64,000 bases of DNA from assembly GCA_028564705.1 (NCBI GenBank), contig JAPXFQ010000488.1, forward strand, positions 248,001-312,000. The letters are read 5' to 3'. The DNA is from Apricaphanius iberus. Lineage: Eukaryota > Chordata > Actinopteri > Cyprinodontiformes > Aphaniidae. The position numbers and the translations under genes are program-made. The notes under the pieces are model-generated. The model was given only the letters and a program-made list of their open reading frames with translations, was not told the origin of the DNA and did no database searches. Below, piece after piece: positions 11,906 to 23,048 of the stretch (the stretch's first letter is position 1; each line of letters starts with the position of its first letter).

Positions 11906-14691
11906 TGTAAGATTTCAACAAATACGACTTTAGACAATTGAAATTCATATTTCATTTATTTATAACAACAAAATTTGAGGCCAAAACAAGGCATCTGCCA
12001 AATGTATCGAACACAGGTGCTGAATGTCTTTTTGTACTTGCTCCTCCAGTAGGTGAGGAAACAAAAGAGCAAAGATGAGGAAGAGATGTTAGCGGCCAGA
12101 ACAGCAGAGGGACTTGGAGCTGTGTAAAAAACAAAACAAAAAAAACACGGTTAGAAAGTATGTGTCTGTGTGTGTAGAAGGTGTTTGTGTGTGTTGTTAT
12201 GGAAATAAACTAAAACAATAACAGCCATCAATAAAACAGTACATGTGCTTTTCCATAGCACAGAATCCCATTCTCAGCCTGCCTCCAAGAGACAGAAAAG
12301 ATTATATTTTAGTTTTTTTGCTCCTACTGACAGCTCTACTTTGTATGAACCGGCAAGGCAATGTTTTCACAACTCCGTAGATGTAATGTCAGCAAACTAA
12401 AAGATGTTCAGGTTCATTACTTTTACTTTGACAGCTCTGCAAAATGAATGTTGGTCAAGCTGTTGTCACAAAACATGTTGCTGCTTGATGTAATACATAC
12501 AGAGTGAAGAAACCATGATGATGTGGCCAAATATTGTCCTGTTTTCAGTTTCAGCCAGTTCAATTGCTTGACCAAAGTCAACCGTTGTAAACCCAGCCAT
12601 TTCCTGTACTGCTTAGTCCAATTCAAGCTTGCGGGGAAGCTGGAGCCTGTCCCAACAATTAGCAGGCGAGAGGCAGGGTACAGCCTGGACAGGTCGCCAG
12701 TCTATCACAGAGCCAACTGTTGTTGTTTTTTTTATTTTCGGTAGAAATTAGAGCATTAACTTCATCAAAATACTTACTTATAGCCCAAGTGTCCCTGTCC
12801 TCGGCCTTCTCCCTTCCACCCTATCCTTGCTCAGCCGGAGCCAGTTCTGGATTGCCACTTCCACTTCCACTTCAGCCTGTTTGGTTTGTGGAAAGGCCCC
12901 ATTTCTAAGAACCGTTGCTATATTACTTTGACAATCTTAACTGGATTTTTGCAGCCCAGCAGAAAGAATAAACTCCACTCATTTGCTGCAGTTGAAAATA
13001 TTTCAACTTCTTAAAAAATGTTTTTTGTGCACCTAGTACAGTTTGGTTGTTTGACCAATACAAATAAAAAAATGATGATCCAAAAAAAGATTATTTTTTA
13101 CATTCTATAACTAATTATTGTAAGGGGAACACATCCTGACTGACGTAACACTGGTTGCCCCGGAAACGCATTACAACGGCAAACAGCCCACTCAGCCGTT
13201 TCTTTAGAAAAACGTAAGATTTTAACGTTTAAAAACGACATTAACGTAATAACAAGTGACTTAATATTTATTTATTTCGTAAGTGACAATGGTATCATCA
13301 GCGGGTTAATGCAGAGAAATTAGAATTAATCATAAATGAATGGAAGACGCGGAGGCATGACATCCAACACAAAGCAAACCATGGCCGTTAGTGGCCGTTC
13401 TAGTGTTAAGGAGGTTCAGTTTCAGTGTCCTTTCTATGATGCTAGAAACCACATTGACTTCGTACAAGATACATGACGACTGTAACTTAACCTACATGCG
13501 ATAAGAGAACAGGATGTCGAAACAAAGATTTAAAAATATGACAGCCGATCGGCACACTTCTACCTTTTTCCAACCAGATAACGCCCAATGGAGGAAAAAC
13601 CAACTCGTAGAACAACTCGTACATCACTACCGGAAACGTTTAACTTTCACAGAGTAAAAGAACATACTTTGTTTTTGCCAATTTGTGTCTTACCTGAAAC
13701 CCTGAAATCCTCTGGGGTCTTCCCGTGTGTGGGCAGATCTGGGGCTGACTAAAAGCCGAGGCAGCAGAGACATCTAATAAGCGGACGCTACTGTGACGTC
13801 AATTGTTTTGATTGTGTCATCCCCGTTCATTCATCCTCTCCATTCTCTCTTTTGAATAAGTAGCATAGCTCATTTAGACTAAATTGAATTTATTTTGTTA
13901 TCTGTGGGAGCAATTTCTTATTATATTCCTTAAACTTGAGATCAAATCTCTGTGCTCCTTTAGTGTTTGTAATGATCAGGTAATTATACAACCTACCACA
14001 AGGGGCCAATGATGAGTGGTCAGGGTACTGCGGTTACAGGTTTGGGTCTCAAGAGTTAGGAGATTAAGAGAAAAACCAAGATTTAAGTTGCGTTGCAGAT
14101 GTATGTGAAAATGCAATAAAGTTTATGGATAAAAACAAGACAAGACAGTTTATTGCAACACAAACAAAACAGTGTTGTGTAATTAAAACATTGGCAAAAG
14201 AATTCATCCTTCAGATAAAGACTGATAGTCCGATATAATTAATATTGTTTCTTTCCTTGATTAAGAAGGTGGTGCCCAATTTTGCTAATTTAATCATTGA
14301 TAATTCAAGTTGCATTAATGATTATCCCAGTATTAGGTTATTGGTATAATTATTATTAACTAGACAATGATAGTTCCTATAAAATCCAAAACACCAACCA
14401 ACTTCACAGTAAACACAGCCCTCTAGTAGGAAGTTTTAGAGCAGTTCATGATTCCTTCTGCTAACAAATATCAGAAAGTCTATGTCAGGAAGATATGCAG
14501 AAGACCTAACGGCTGGTATCACGGCACCGAGGTTTCCCAAACACCTCAGTAGAACCACAGGTTGATCTCCTCCATGCCATTCTGCATTGCTGCAGGAATT
14601 CATGCAAAAGGAGCCCAGATCAAGTGTCAAACATGCAGAAGGGAACATAGTTTTCAGAAGCCTGACATTTCTGTTTAAAATGTCCTTTTTC
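11906..14691. other. No gene recognised (one short repeat noted separately)
   Basis: Reading frames are short and without motifs. The sequence at 13130-13800 is richer in CpG than its neighbours (phrases such as CCCCGGAAACGCATTACAACG) and could be regulatory or an old repeat, but nothing specific supports this. Confidence 0.5.
12630..12716 (+). repeat. Fragment of a common fish interspersed repeat
   Basis: Contains GGGGAAGCTGGAGCCTGTCC and GGACAGGTCGCCAGTCTATC, phrases I know as recurring in fish genomes. The class of the parent element is uncertain and its ends are not visible. Confidence 0.5.
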
Positions 14692-14930
14692 ACAGAGTGG
14701 TTGTTGGTTAATAGGTGGAGCACTTGTCTTGCAATTGAAGGTTGTAGGTTCAGTTCTAGTTTTCTCCTGTCAAATGTTGATGTGCTTCTGGGCAAGGTCG
14801 AACTCTGCATTGGTATGTGAATATGTGTGCATTTGTGAGTGTGAATGGGTGATTGTGGCTCCAGTATAAAGCACTTTGAATGGTCAGACGTCATACAAAA
14901 TACCTATATTAGTCCAGTTGCCATTTCTTT
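14692..14930 (+). repeat. tRNA-derived SINE, plus strand, diverged
   Basis: The head has GTTAATAGGTGGAGCACTTG and the B-box-like GGTTCAGTTCTAG. The body has GTGCTTCTGGGCAAGG, and the tail GTATAAAGCACTTTGAATGG. It is the same family as 3459-3713, with more substitutions. Confidence 0.78.
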
Positions 14931-15049
14931 TATTAACATGATGTTGTTTTTTAATCCTTTGAGATATATAATTTTGGGTTTTCATTATCTTTAAGCCATA
15001 CTTAATTAATTATATTGATTCTTGAGAAGTGTCTTCCCGAAAAGGGTGT

Positions 15050-15553
15050 TGTTGCTGTTGTCTGATTTCATATCACTCCAATCTTAACATCGATTCATTG
15101 TCTTCCTGTCAGTTTTAAAGTAGATTTTAAGATTTTGTTGCTGCTTTTTAAAGTTTTTAATGCTACAGCCCCTAACTATTTATCAAATCTTTGAAACATT
15201 TATATTCCAACAAGACATCTGAGGTCAACAGACTAGTATATTTTGTCTGTCTAGAAAACAAAATTAAAATCTCACAGTGATTGAGCTTTTGCATTTACAG
15301 TTCCCAGACTCTAGAATGACTCACTGTATCTGTAGACATACAGGGGGCTGAGCCTGTTGTATGTTTTAAAACAATGCTGAACATGTATCTTTTTTTAAAT
15401 TTGGCTTTTATTTCATATTCACTGTTTGACATGTGTTTTTAATGTTCTTATGTGTTTTCTGTTATCTTGAATTTGTTCTCTTATTGTGAATCACTTTGTT
15501 CAATTCCTGTTGTTTTAACTGTGCTCTATAAATAAAGCTGACAAAGCTGAGAA
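15050..15553 (+). repeat. 3' end of an L2-like LINE, plus strand
   Basis: Broken translation shows the RT C-terminal phrases IHWLPVSFK, FKILLLLFKVFNATAP, IPTRHLRS and the AFAFTVPRL-type end. An AT-rich 3' UTR follows, with the tail GTGCTCTATAAATAAAGCTG and a duplicated GACAAAGCTGA. It is a 5'-truncated insertion, from a different subfamily than the 6711-11474 copy because the tail differs. It lies against the left part of the hAT remnant and may have disrupted that element's left end. Confidence 0.75.
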
Positions 15554-15761
15554 AAAAAATCAATTCATGTCTGAATCTCGATTCCTATTTAACAAGATGT
15601 GTTTGAGAAATCGATTCTCAAAAAATATGTTTTCTGAACCTTTTTACATTTTCGCTTTGCGTGGTGTTTGTCATGCAACGGCCACCGTCGCATTGACAGG
15701 TCTGATGCGCCGTTGGCTAGGTAGCGCTAGCTAGCTGTAGCCGCTAGGCTAAAGCTTCAGC

Positions 15762-15806
15762 ATGAAAGACGAAAGAGAAATCCAGCCCGCCCCGTCTTTG
15801 CTGAAG
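15762..15806 (+). pseudogene. First coding exon of a hAT (ZBED-like) transposase
   Basis: An ATG opens a 15-codon frame, MKDEREIQPAPSLLK, that ends exactly at a GTAAAT splice-donor-like site. The phrase EIQPAPSLLK is, from family knowledge, typical of the start of fish ZBED/hAT proteins before the BED zinc finger. The later exons are missing from this element. Confidence 0.5.
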
Positions 15807-15959
15807 GTAAATGTTTGGGCCGTCTAAAAGGTCTTCTCCATGCTAATCACACCCTTGGCTAAAGTTTTTTTTTTATATATAAATCTGCAAGTATATACAA
15901 GCGATCTTTCTTTATAAGCTACACATAAACATCATGTAAGTTAATATGTTAACTTAGGT

Positions 15960-18568
15960 TCGTGAGCTGGACCACGCCCCATATTCAGTATCCTCTCAGT
16001 AATCAACTCGGATTCGACTCACCTGGCATCTCACACCTGAATTTCATCCCTAATTACTCCATGATCTATTTAAACCCTGAGCACCTAGCCATCAGTGTCG
16101 CTCAGACTCTGATCTCGTAAACATGCGCTGTTTCGAAAGACAATCTTTACTATAATGGATGTGCTTACCCTTGATCCTTCCGAATCTGATGAGGAGCTCT
16201 TCTCCAGTGAGACTACCATCATCGGACCATCACCTACATCTGTGGTCCGTCAAGTCTCTCGCCGTGTCAGGCTTCTATCGGCTCATTGGGATTCCAGCCA
16301 GTCCTCTCAGTCAGCCAGAGCTCTTCCATCTTGCTCTGCTCGGTCGGATCCCTCTTCAGCGACTTCCGCGCCTCGGGGCCGTACACTTGTCCGCCTAGAT
16401 CGGCGCCCTTCTCCATCTCCTCCCCGCATGTCTAACTCCCTTCGTTCTCGTCTCGAGGCTTCGCCTCCCCTTTTTCCTTCCCTGGCCTCGGGCCACTCGG
16501 TCCAAGTTTCCTCCCATCTCTTTGTCGCACCCGGGACTTCTTCCAGAGTTCAGCGGTCCTCAGTAGGCGCTGCAGGCCAATCGGCTCCAGGCCTCTCTTC
16601 TTCCCGATCTTTTCAGGCTCCCTGCTCGTCACGAGCTCAGGACTCTCCGCCCGATCTCTCTGGCAGTCCAGCTCGGAGGGCTTCTCCTCCTCCCCGTTCT
16701 CGTCCGGCTTCATTCCGGCCGAGGAACTCACCCAGAGTTGGTCGTTCTTCTGTCTCCAACCATCCCGACATGTCTGCTTGGACAGTAGCCCGCTTGCAAT
16801 CAGCACTCAGGCAAAGAGGAATCTCATTCAACCGTTCCGCTAATAAATCTACCCTCTTCAAGCTCCTTTTTCCCTGTTCTTCACCGTTAAACAAAACTTC
16901 CTCCTCCCATAATCTACTTCCTACTTCAGCCTTAGTCGCCACTTCTTCTCAGAGCAGATCCCAGCCCTCAGCTGCCGGGCCAACATCCACAGCTCCCCCT
17001 GCTGGCGGGGAAGCTTCTTCCGTCTCATTTTCCTCAAATTTTGCCTCATTTGTAACACATTTTTTCTGTTCCTTAGCATCTCAGTCCAGATCTTCATTTA
17101 ATCAATCAACTCCTTTCCCCCACATTCCCCCTTCTATGTTTCCTACAGGTTCAACTCAGGCTTCCATCCATGCTTCAGGAACCCCTTCTAACTCTTCAAT
17201 ATTACCAACAGGCTCAAATGTCCAACAACCTATTGCTGCATGACCTCAAAATTCTACTGGTCCGCCGTCTCAGTTGCCATCTTCATCTATTCACACTCCA
17301 GCTTCTAACCACTACACTCTTTCCACAGCAGTACCCCCCATTCGGCCACCCTCTTCCATCAATTGCCCTTCCCCAATTTCACCCGCTCTCCGACAACAAA
17401 TTTTGAACGAAATTCAGGTCCCTGGCTCCAGATGCAGATCCTCATCCAACTCCAATCCCACCGTTTTCAGCAACCATCTACAATTAACTTCACAGCTTCA
17501 AGACCTCTCCATCATTTCTCAGAACGCTATCCTCAACGGTCTCGCTCCTAGAACTCTCTCATCTTATCGTTCAGGATGGAACAGTTTTAAAAGTTTCCAT
17601 GTAACGTATAACCTTCCATTTCCTTCCCTCAGCCCATCTTCTATTTGTCACTTCATCACCTATTCACATACAATCCTACAAATCCGCATTTCCACTATCC
17701 AATCATACCTTTCTGGCATTAATTTCTTTTTCAAACTGGCTACCGGCAACTCCTGTCCAGTTCTCTCCCATAGCCATATATCCATGCTACTTAAAGGTCT
17801 TAAGAAGCAAGAAGCACCTTCACCTAATCAACGATTCCCTATAACCCCTGACCTCCTTATTCGCTGCATCCGCACAATCCGTTCCGGTTACTCTTCTCCT
17901 TTAGTCAATCTTACATTAGAATCCATGTTCCTACTGGCCTACTTCGGTTTTCTACGCTGCTCTGAGTTTGCCCCTACTACTTCCAGATTTGATCCGTCCA
18001 TCCATCCATGCCTTTCAGATATTTCAATCCTTAATCAGGATACCCTTATCCTTACGCTCCGTAAAAGCAAAACAGATCAACTGGGCACTTCCTTCCCTAT
18101 CTATCTTTTTCGTCTTCACTCACCCCTCAGCCCCTACGAACCCATCTCAAACTACATTCGCTTCCATCTGGCCAACAACGGCACATCTCATGATCCTCTC
18201 TTCATCACTGATCTCGGCAGCATCACCACTAGATTCTTGTTTTCTCATCACTTTTGGCATCAACCCTGAGCATTATTCAATCCACTCCATCCGTATAGGC
18301 GCAGCCACTTCAGCTTCTCAGTCAGGCATTTCCGACAAGACTATTCAAGTCCTAGGTCGTTGGTCATCTTCAGCATACCGTACTTATATTCATAATAATC
18401 TGGACGATCTGCACCATGCTCATTCCTTGCTTTGTTAAATAATGACAAACTTTGGGGGTCCTGAGCAGGCTCGAAAAGAAGACCGACTTTCGAAGACTGC
18501 ACCCCCACACAGAGTCAACAAGCCTCCATCAGGGCATCCTTCCAGACACACCATCTATCTAACCTTTG
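15960..18568 (+). mobile_element. Tyrosine-recombinase element (Crypton- or DIRS/Ngaro-related), no reverse transcriptase
   Basis: This is the segment around the recombinase gene that is foreign to the hAT element. The left side has a distinct GC-richer leader (GTTCGTGAGCTGGACCACGC near 15959). On the right, a 3' region with TTTGGGGGTCCTGAGCAGGC is followed by CAATAAATGAACTAATC. No RT, RNase H or methyltransferase sequence lies between, which argues against a full DIRS/Ngaro retroelement and for a Crypton-like DNA element or a truncated retroelement. I could not identify split direct repeats or terminal repeats, so both ends are approximate. Confidence 0.55.
16155..18438 (+). pseudogene. Tyrosine recombinase with Ser/Pro-rich N-terminus and SAP-like motif (one stop, one frameshift)
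   Basis: An ATG at 16155 opens 362 codons, to a TGA at 17241-17243. The same frame then stays open to 18269, so a single stop (perhaps a CGA-to-TGA change) interrupts one protein. A frameshift between about 18225 and 18260 moves the end to the frame that stops at 18438. Residues 1-200 are Ser/Pro-rich. Residues about 205-238 (WTVARLQSALRQRGI, ANKSTLFKLL) look like a SAP DNA-binding helix pair. The recombinase domain follows: a core-binding part with TLSSYRSGWNSF, box A arginine in YFGFLRCSEF, HSIRIGAAT (HxxR), VLGRW, and the presumed nucleophile Tyr in AYRTYIH. It would cut and rejoin DNA through a 3'-phosphotyrosine. Confidence 0.75.
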
Positions 18569-19205
18569 TCAATAAATGAACTAATCAAAACAAATCTAAT
18601 CTCTGTAAGCGTGGTCCATGCTAATGAACAGCAGCACTGCACACCTGTGGCGCTTTCAAGGAAGTCCGAAATATATGCTGTGTTTAATAACGTTAGCACT
18701 TTTAAAATTTCTAACAAAAACAATGAAAATAATAACAATAGCCATAAATTTCTGTTTAATGATTGTTGATAAGCAACATTTGGTGCATACTAAATATTTT
18801 CAATATTTTCAATGTATTTTCTACTACGTACCAAAGAACAAACAAAATACATAATATTATTTTTATTTTTTTCTTAAAATATATCAGCATGTTTTTTTCA
18901 AGACTAGAATTTTTGTTTAAAACGTCTTGGATGTCCAGTTGCAATTTCATGTCTTGTTACTTTTGAACCAGTTCCCTTCTCTCAACATAGATTGTAAAAT
19001 CCATTTTGTGTTGATGCCCATGGCTCACTTCATCACAGACACTTGGCAGATCAAGTTGTTTGTATTACAAACACAAATGATGAATGAAAGAGTATTGATT
19101 AAGAAAAAAAATTGATTTGAATCGCGAATTGTTTCTGAATCGAATCGTCACCCCAAGAATCGGAATCGAATTGAATCGTGAGATGTTGTAAGATTCCCAT
19201 CCCTA

Positions 19206-22200
19206 TTAACTACAGCTCTTTTGAACACCTAATCCTTAGTTTTCCTCATCCAAGCTGCAAAACATTAAAACCCCTTGTTTATGGTTTTGTATCGTCCACC
19301 AGGCCCTTACTCTCAATTCTTGGACCAGATCTCAGATTTTTTATCTGATTTAGTTTTAAACACTGATCAGGTAATTATAGTAGGGGATTTTAATATTCAC
19401 GTGGACATTGAAAGTGATACCCTAACTGCAGCATTTAATATTATCTTAGAATCAATTGGCTTTACTCAGAAAGTGAAGGGAACCACACACTCTGGTCGGC
19501 ACACTTTAGACATTGTACTGACATACGGCATTGAGTTTGATGAACTAATAGTCCTCCCACATAACCCAGTCCTATCTGACATTTTTTGAAAACCTTTGAA
19601 TTTACTTTACTCAACGTTCCAAAATCTGAAAGAAAATGTAATTACAGTAGAACTTTATCAGACAGCGCTGTAACAAGTTTTAAAGAATCTGTTCCATTCT
19701 TGCTTCCCTATGTGTTTCAGAATACCACAGTGGATGGCAATAATTCCAACACTAACCCTTCAGAAATTGATGGTCTGGTTCAAAGTATTACTTCCTCACT
19801 GCGTTTGGCGCTAGACAGTGTAGCCCCCTTAAAACAGAAGGTAATCAGCCATAGGAGGCTGGCTCCCTGGTTTAGTGCAGAGTTGCGTACTTTAAAGCAG
19901 AATACTAGGAAACTGGAGAGAAAATGGCGCTCTACACACTTAAATGATTCCTAACCTGGAAAAATAGTCTACTACTTTATAAAAACGCCATTCGACAAGC
20001 TAGAACAGCATATTTCTCATCATTAATAGAGGTAAATAAAAACAATCCTAGGTGTCTTTTTTGTACAGTTGCCAAACTTACACAGAGTCATAGCTCTGTG
20101 GAGCCTACTATTCCCCCTTCTCTCAGTAGTGATGACTTTATGGGATTCTTCATAAGTAAAATAAATTCTATTAAGAATAAAATCATTGGCATTCTCCCAA
20201 ACATGATTAACTCTCTTTCAGTAACTGAGGCAGCATCAGAGAGAACTGTAGAACCATGTTTATGTCTGTACCGTTATGATCCTGTTGAACTTTATGAATT
20301 ATCACAAATATCAGCTTCATCTAAACCCTCAACTTGTATGTTAGACCCAATACCAACCAAATCATTTAAGGAAGTGTTCCCTCTGGTTACTGGCCATATT
20401 CTAGAATAATGAATCTATCTTTAATAAATGGATATGTGCCTCAGGAATTTAAGGTTGCTGTAATTAAACCTTTACTTAAGAAACCCTCCCTGGATCAAGA
20501 TGACTTAGCTAACTACAGACCTATATCTAACCTTCCTTTCTTATCCAAAATTCTTGATAAAATAGTTGCTAATCAAGTATGTGAGCATCTAAACAGCAAC
20601 ACCCTGTTTGAGGAATTTCAGTCAGGCTTTAGAGCTCATCATAGCACTGAAACAGCACTGGTAAAAGTTACTAATTATATTTTAATGGCCTCAGATAATG
20701 GATTTGTGACTGTTCTGGTCTTGTTAGATCTCAGTGCTGCTTTTGATACAGTCGATAATAATATTCTCTTAGAAAGGCTTGAACATGTTGTAGGGATCAA
20801 GGGAACAGTACTAGGTTGGTGTAAATCATATCTGTCCAACAGATTCCAGTTTGTTCATGTCAATGATAAATCTTCTTCACACTCAAAGGTTACTTGTGGA
20901 GTACCACAGGGTTCTGTGCTTGGACCGATTCTCTTTACTATATATATATGCTTCCAATTGGAAAAATAATTAGACAACATGGAATGAATTTCCACAGTTA
21001 TGCTGATGATACACAGTTATATTTATCCATAAAACCTGATGAAACCAATCAGTTAGGTAGATTACAAGCATATGTCGAAGACATAAAAACCTGGATGACT
21101 CTGAATTTTCTACTTTTAAATTCAGACAGACAGAAGTTGTTGTCTTTGGACCACAACCTTTAAAACGGAAACTGCTAAATCAATCACTTCATCTGGATGG
21201 CATTAATTTGGCCTCTGGTAATAATGTAAAGAACATCGGTGTAATTTTTGACCAAGACATGACATTTAAATCCCATATTAAACAGGTTTCTAGGATTTCT
21301 TTCTTTCATCTCCGGAATATTGCTAAAATTAGAAACATCCTGTCCAGGAGTGATGCAGAGAAACTAGTCCATGCATTTGTTACTTCAAGGCTGGACTTCT
21401 GTAATTCCTTATTATCAAGAAGTCCACAAAATGCAATTAAAGCCTTCAGTTGATCCAAAATGCTTCAGCAAGAGTTTTGATGCATATGAAAAAGAGAGAT
21501 CACATTTCTCCTGTTTTAGCTTCTCTCCATTGGCTCCCTGTTAAATCCAGAATAGAGTTTAAGATCCTCCTCCTTACTTATAAAGCCATTAATAATCAGG
21601 CTCCATCGTACATCAGAGATCTGATTGTTCGATATGTTCCTAAGTGAGCACTTCGTTCTCAGAATGTAGGTCTACTGGTAGTTCCTAGGATTTCTAAAAG
21701 TGGAATAGGAGGCAGATCTTTTAGTTATCAGGCTCCTATCCTGTGGAACCAGCTCCTAGTTTTAGTCTATGAGGCAGATACTCTGTTTTTAAGACTAGGC
21801 TTAAAACCTTCCATTTTGATAAAGGTTACAGTTAGAATGGCTTAGGTTATCCTGAGGTATTTTTGTAGTTATGCTGCTATAGGCATAGACTGTTGGAGGC
21901 CAGACTGACCACTTTTCTTCTCTTTTCCACTTTTCTCTCCTACTACTCTCAAGATGTATTTTTTCTGCCGTCATTGGGATTGTTAACCCAGTTTTCTCTC
22001 AGTATTTTTGTCCCCATAGAAGCTCCACATGGTCTGGTATCCTGCTCAACTACAACGCCCCCTGCTGGATGGGGAACATCGGTCCAGATGATGCTCAACG
22101 TGACCGAGAATCCTCCATGCTGTCCTCCTCTGTCTTCTCAGACCCCCAGACCGTCGTGGCAGATGACCGCTTGTACTGAGCCAGGGTTCTGGTTCTGGTT

Positions 22201-22490
22201 CTGACAGAGGTTTCTTCCTGTTAAAGGGGAGTTTTTCCTCTCCACTGTCGCTACATGCTTGCTCAGTATGAGGGTTTGCTGAGGAACCGCTGTGGTTAGA
22301 GTCTGCATGATGCGGGCACAACCTCACGTTGATGACTCAGCACAATCTGCTGGGATTCCTCACATAGAAAACTTTTAACTGATTGGAATGTTTGTATAAT
22401 TGTATTGAAATGAGTTTTGTTGTAAAGTGCCTTGAGATTACATTTGTTGTGAATTGGCGCTATATAAATAAAAGTGAATTGAATTGAATA
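19206..22490 (+). mobile_element. L2/CR1-clade LINE, 5'-truncated, plus strand
   Basis: The sequence aligns by eye with the reverse complement of 6711-9900, starting at TTAACTACAGCTCTTTTGAA. It ends in AAAGTGCCTTGAGATTACAT, GGCGCTATATAAATAAAAG and GAATT repeats. ORF1 and the first part of the endonuclease are missing. It begins at the very base after the hAT right terminus. Unlike the 6711-11474 copy it keeps the RT finger region. The 3' UTR (21660-22490) contains the phrase CCTGTTAAAGGGGAGTTTTT, also seen at 41038-41058. Confidence 0.88.
19275..21647 (+). pseudogene. LINE ORF2 remnant: partial endonuclease and reverse transcriptase
   Basis: The endonuclease C-terminal half shows VLYRPPGPYSQFL, the catalytic-type VGDFNIHVD, and HTLDIVLTYGI. 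The SDHF phrase is damaged (VLSDIF). The linker APWFSAELRTLKQNTRKLER follows (19586-19954). The RT core has [50 protein letters not shown] and [11 protein letters not shown] (20409-20969). A frame change follows and then SYADDTQLYLSIKPDETN (20894-21163). The C-terminal pieces are at 21208-21453 and 21450-21647 (HWLPVKSRIEFKILLLTYKA). At least five frame breaks make it inactive, but motif content is good. Confidence 0.88.
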
Positions 22491-23048
22491 TAATAACATT
22501 AAGTAAATTCAACATAACTGTATATGATGCAGTACTTAATTAACACAGTTTGCTGACATTTAGTCATCTGGGTATTCTTCTAATTTAAAGAAAATAGTTT
22601 TTAGGGACTGATTGACGTCACTTTATTATTTTAATCTAATGTTCTATTTCTTTTAGTGTCTCTCTCTCCAGTCAAGCATGCATTATATCATAGTAATATA
22701 CTTGATTAACTTAACTGAGGACTGAATCCAGACCAAACCTCAACAAGGAACTGCCCCACAAAAAGCATCAATATGACAGGAATAAAACTAAACCAGGAGC
22801 AGAAGCCCAAGAGAAGCCGGAGTATAACCTGTTGTTCCTATACCTATGTATATACTGTATTTCTATATATTTGAGAACCAGTCTTTTTCATTCAAAGAAC
22901 TGTCATCCGTGACAAAAGCAAAAATCTTGACTTTTCACACCAAGGTTGAGTGGATCAGACGTTTCTATAAATAAAACGAAGAATACATATAACAATAATA
23001 TAAGGCAGAATCCACACAACCAAATGAAGATCCAAAAATCTTAACAAT
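22491..23048. other. Downstream region of the HECT-like gene; no gene
   Basis: AT-rich sequence between the LINE tail and the stop codon of the minus-strand HECT-like gene. It probably holds that gene's 3' UTR. No clear AATAAA on the minus strand could be assigned with confidence. Confidence 0.45.

Larger units (their letters stand above)
15556..19205. mobile_element. hAT transposon remnant carrying a nested tyrosine-recombinase element
   Basis: The right end is AAGATTCCCATCCCTA at 19190-19205, the reverse complement of a TAGGGATGGG-type hAT terminus. The inner flank is rich in GAATCG repeats (19115-19185). The left part contains CTGAATCTCGATTCC and ATCGATTCTCAAAAA, subterminal sequence matching that style, but the left terminus itself is not found. 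A first transposase exon is recognisable at 15762-15806. The rest of the transposase is absent. The sequence at 18570-19110 shows no gene. Confidence 0.65.

Noticed and set aside
16432..16942. Long minus frames opposite the recombinase gene
   Set aside because: They are anti-sense shadows of the Ser/Pro-rich coding sequence.
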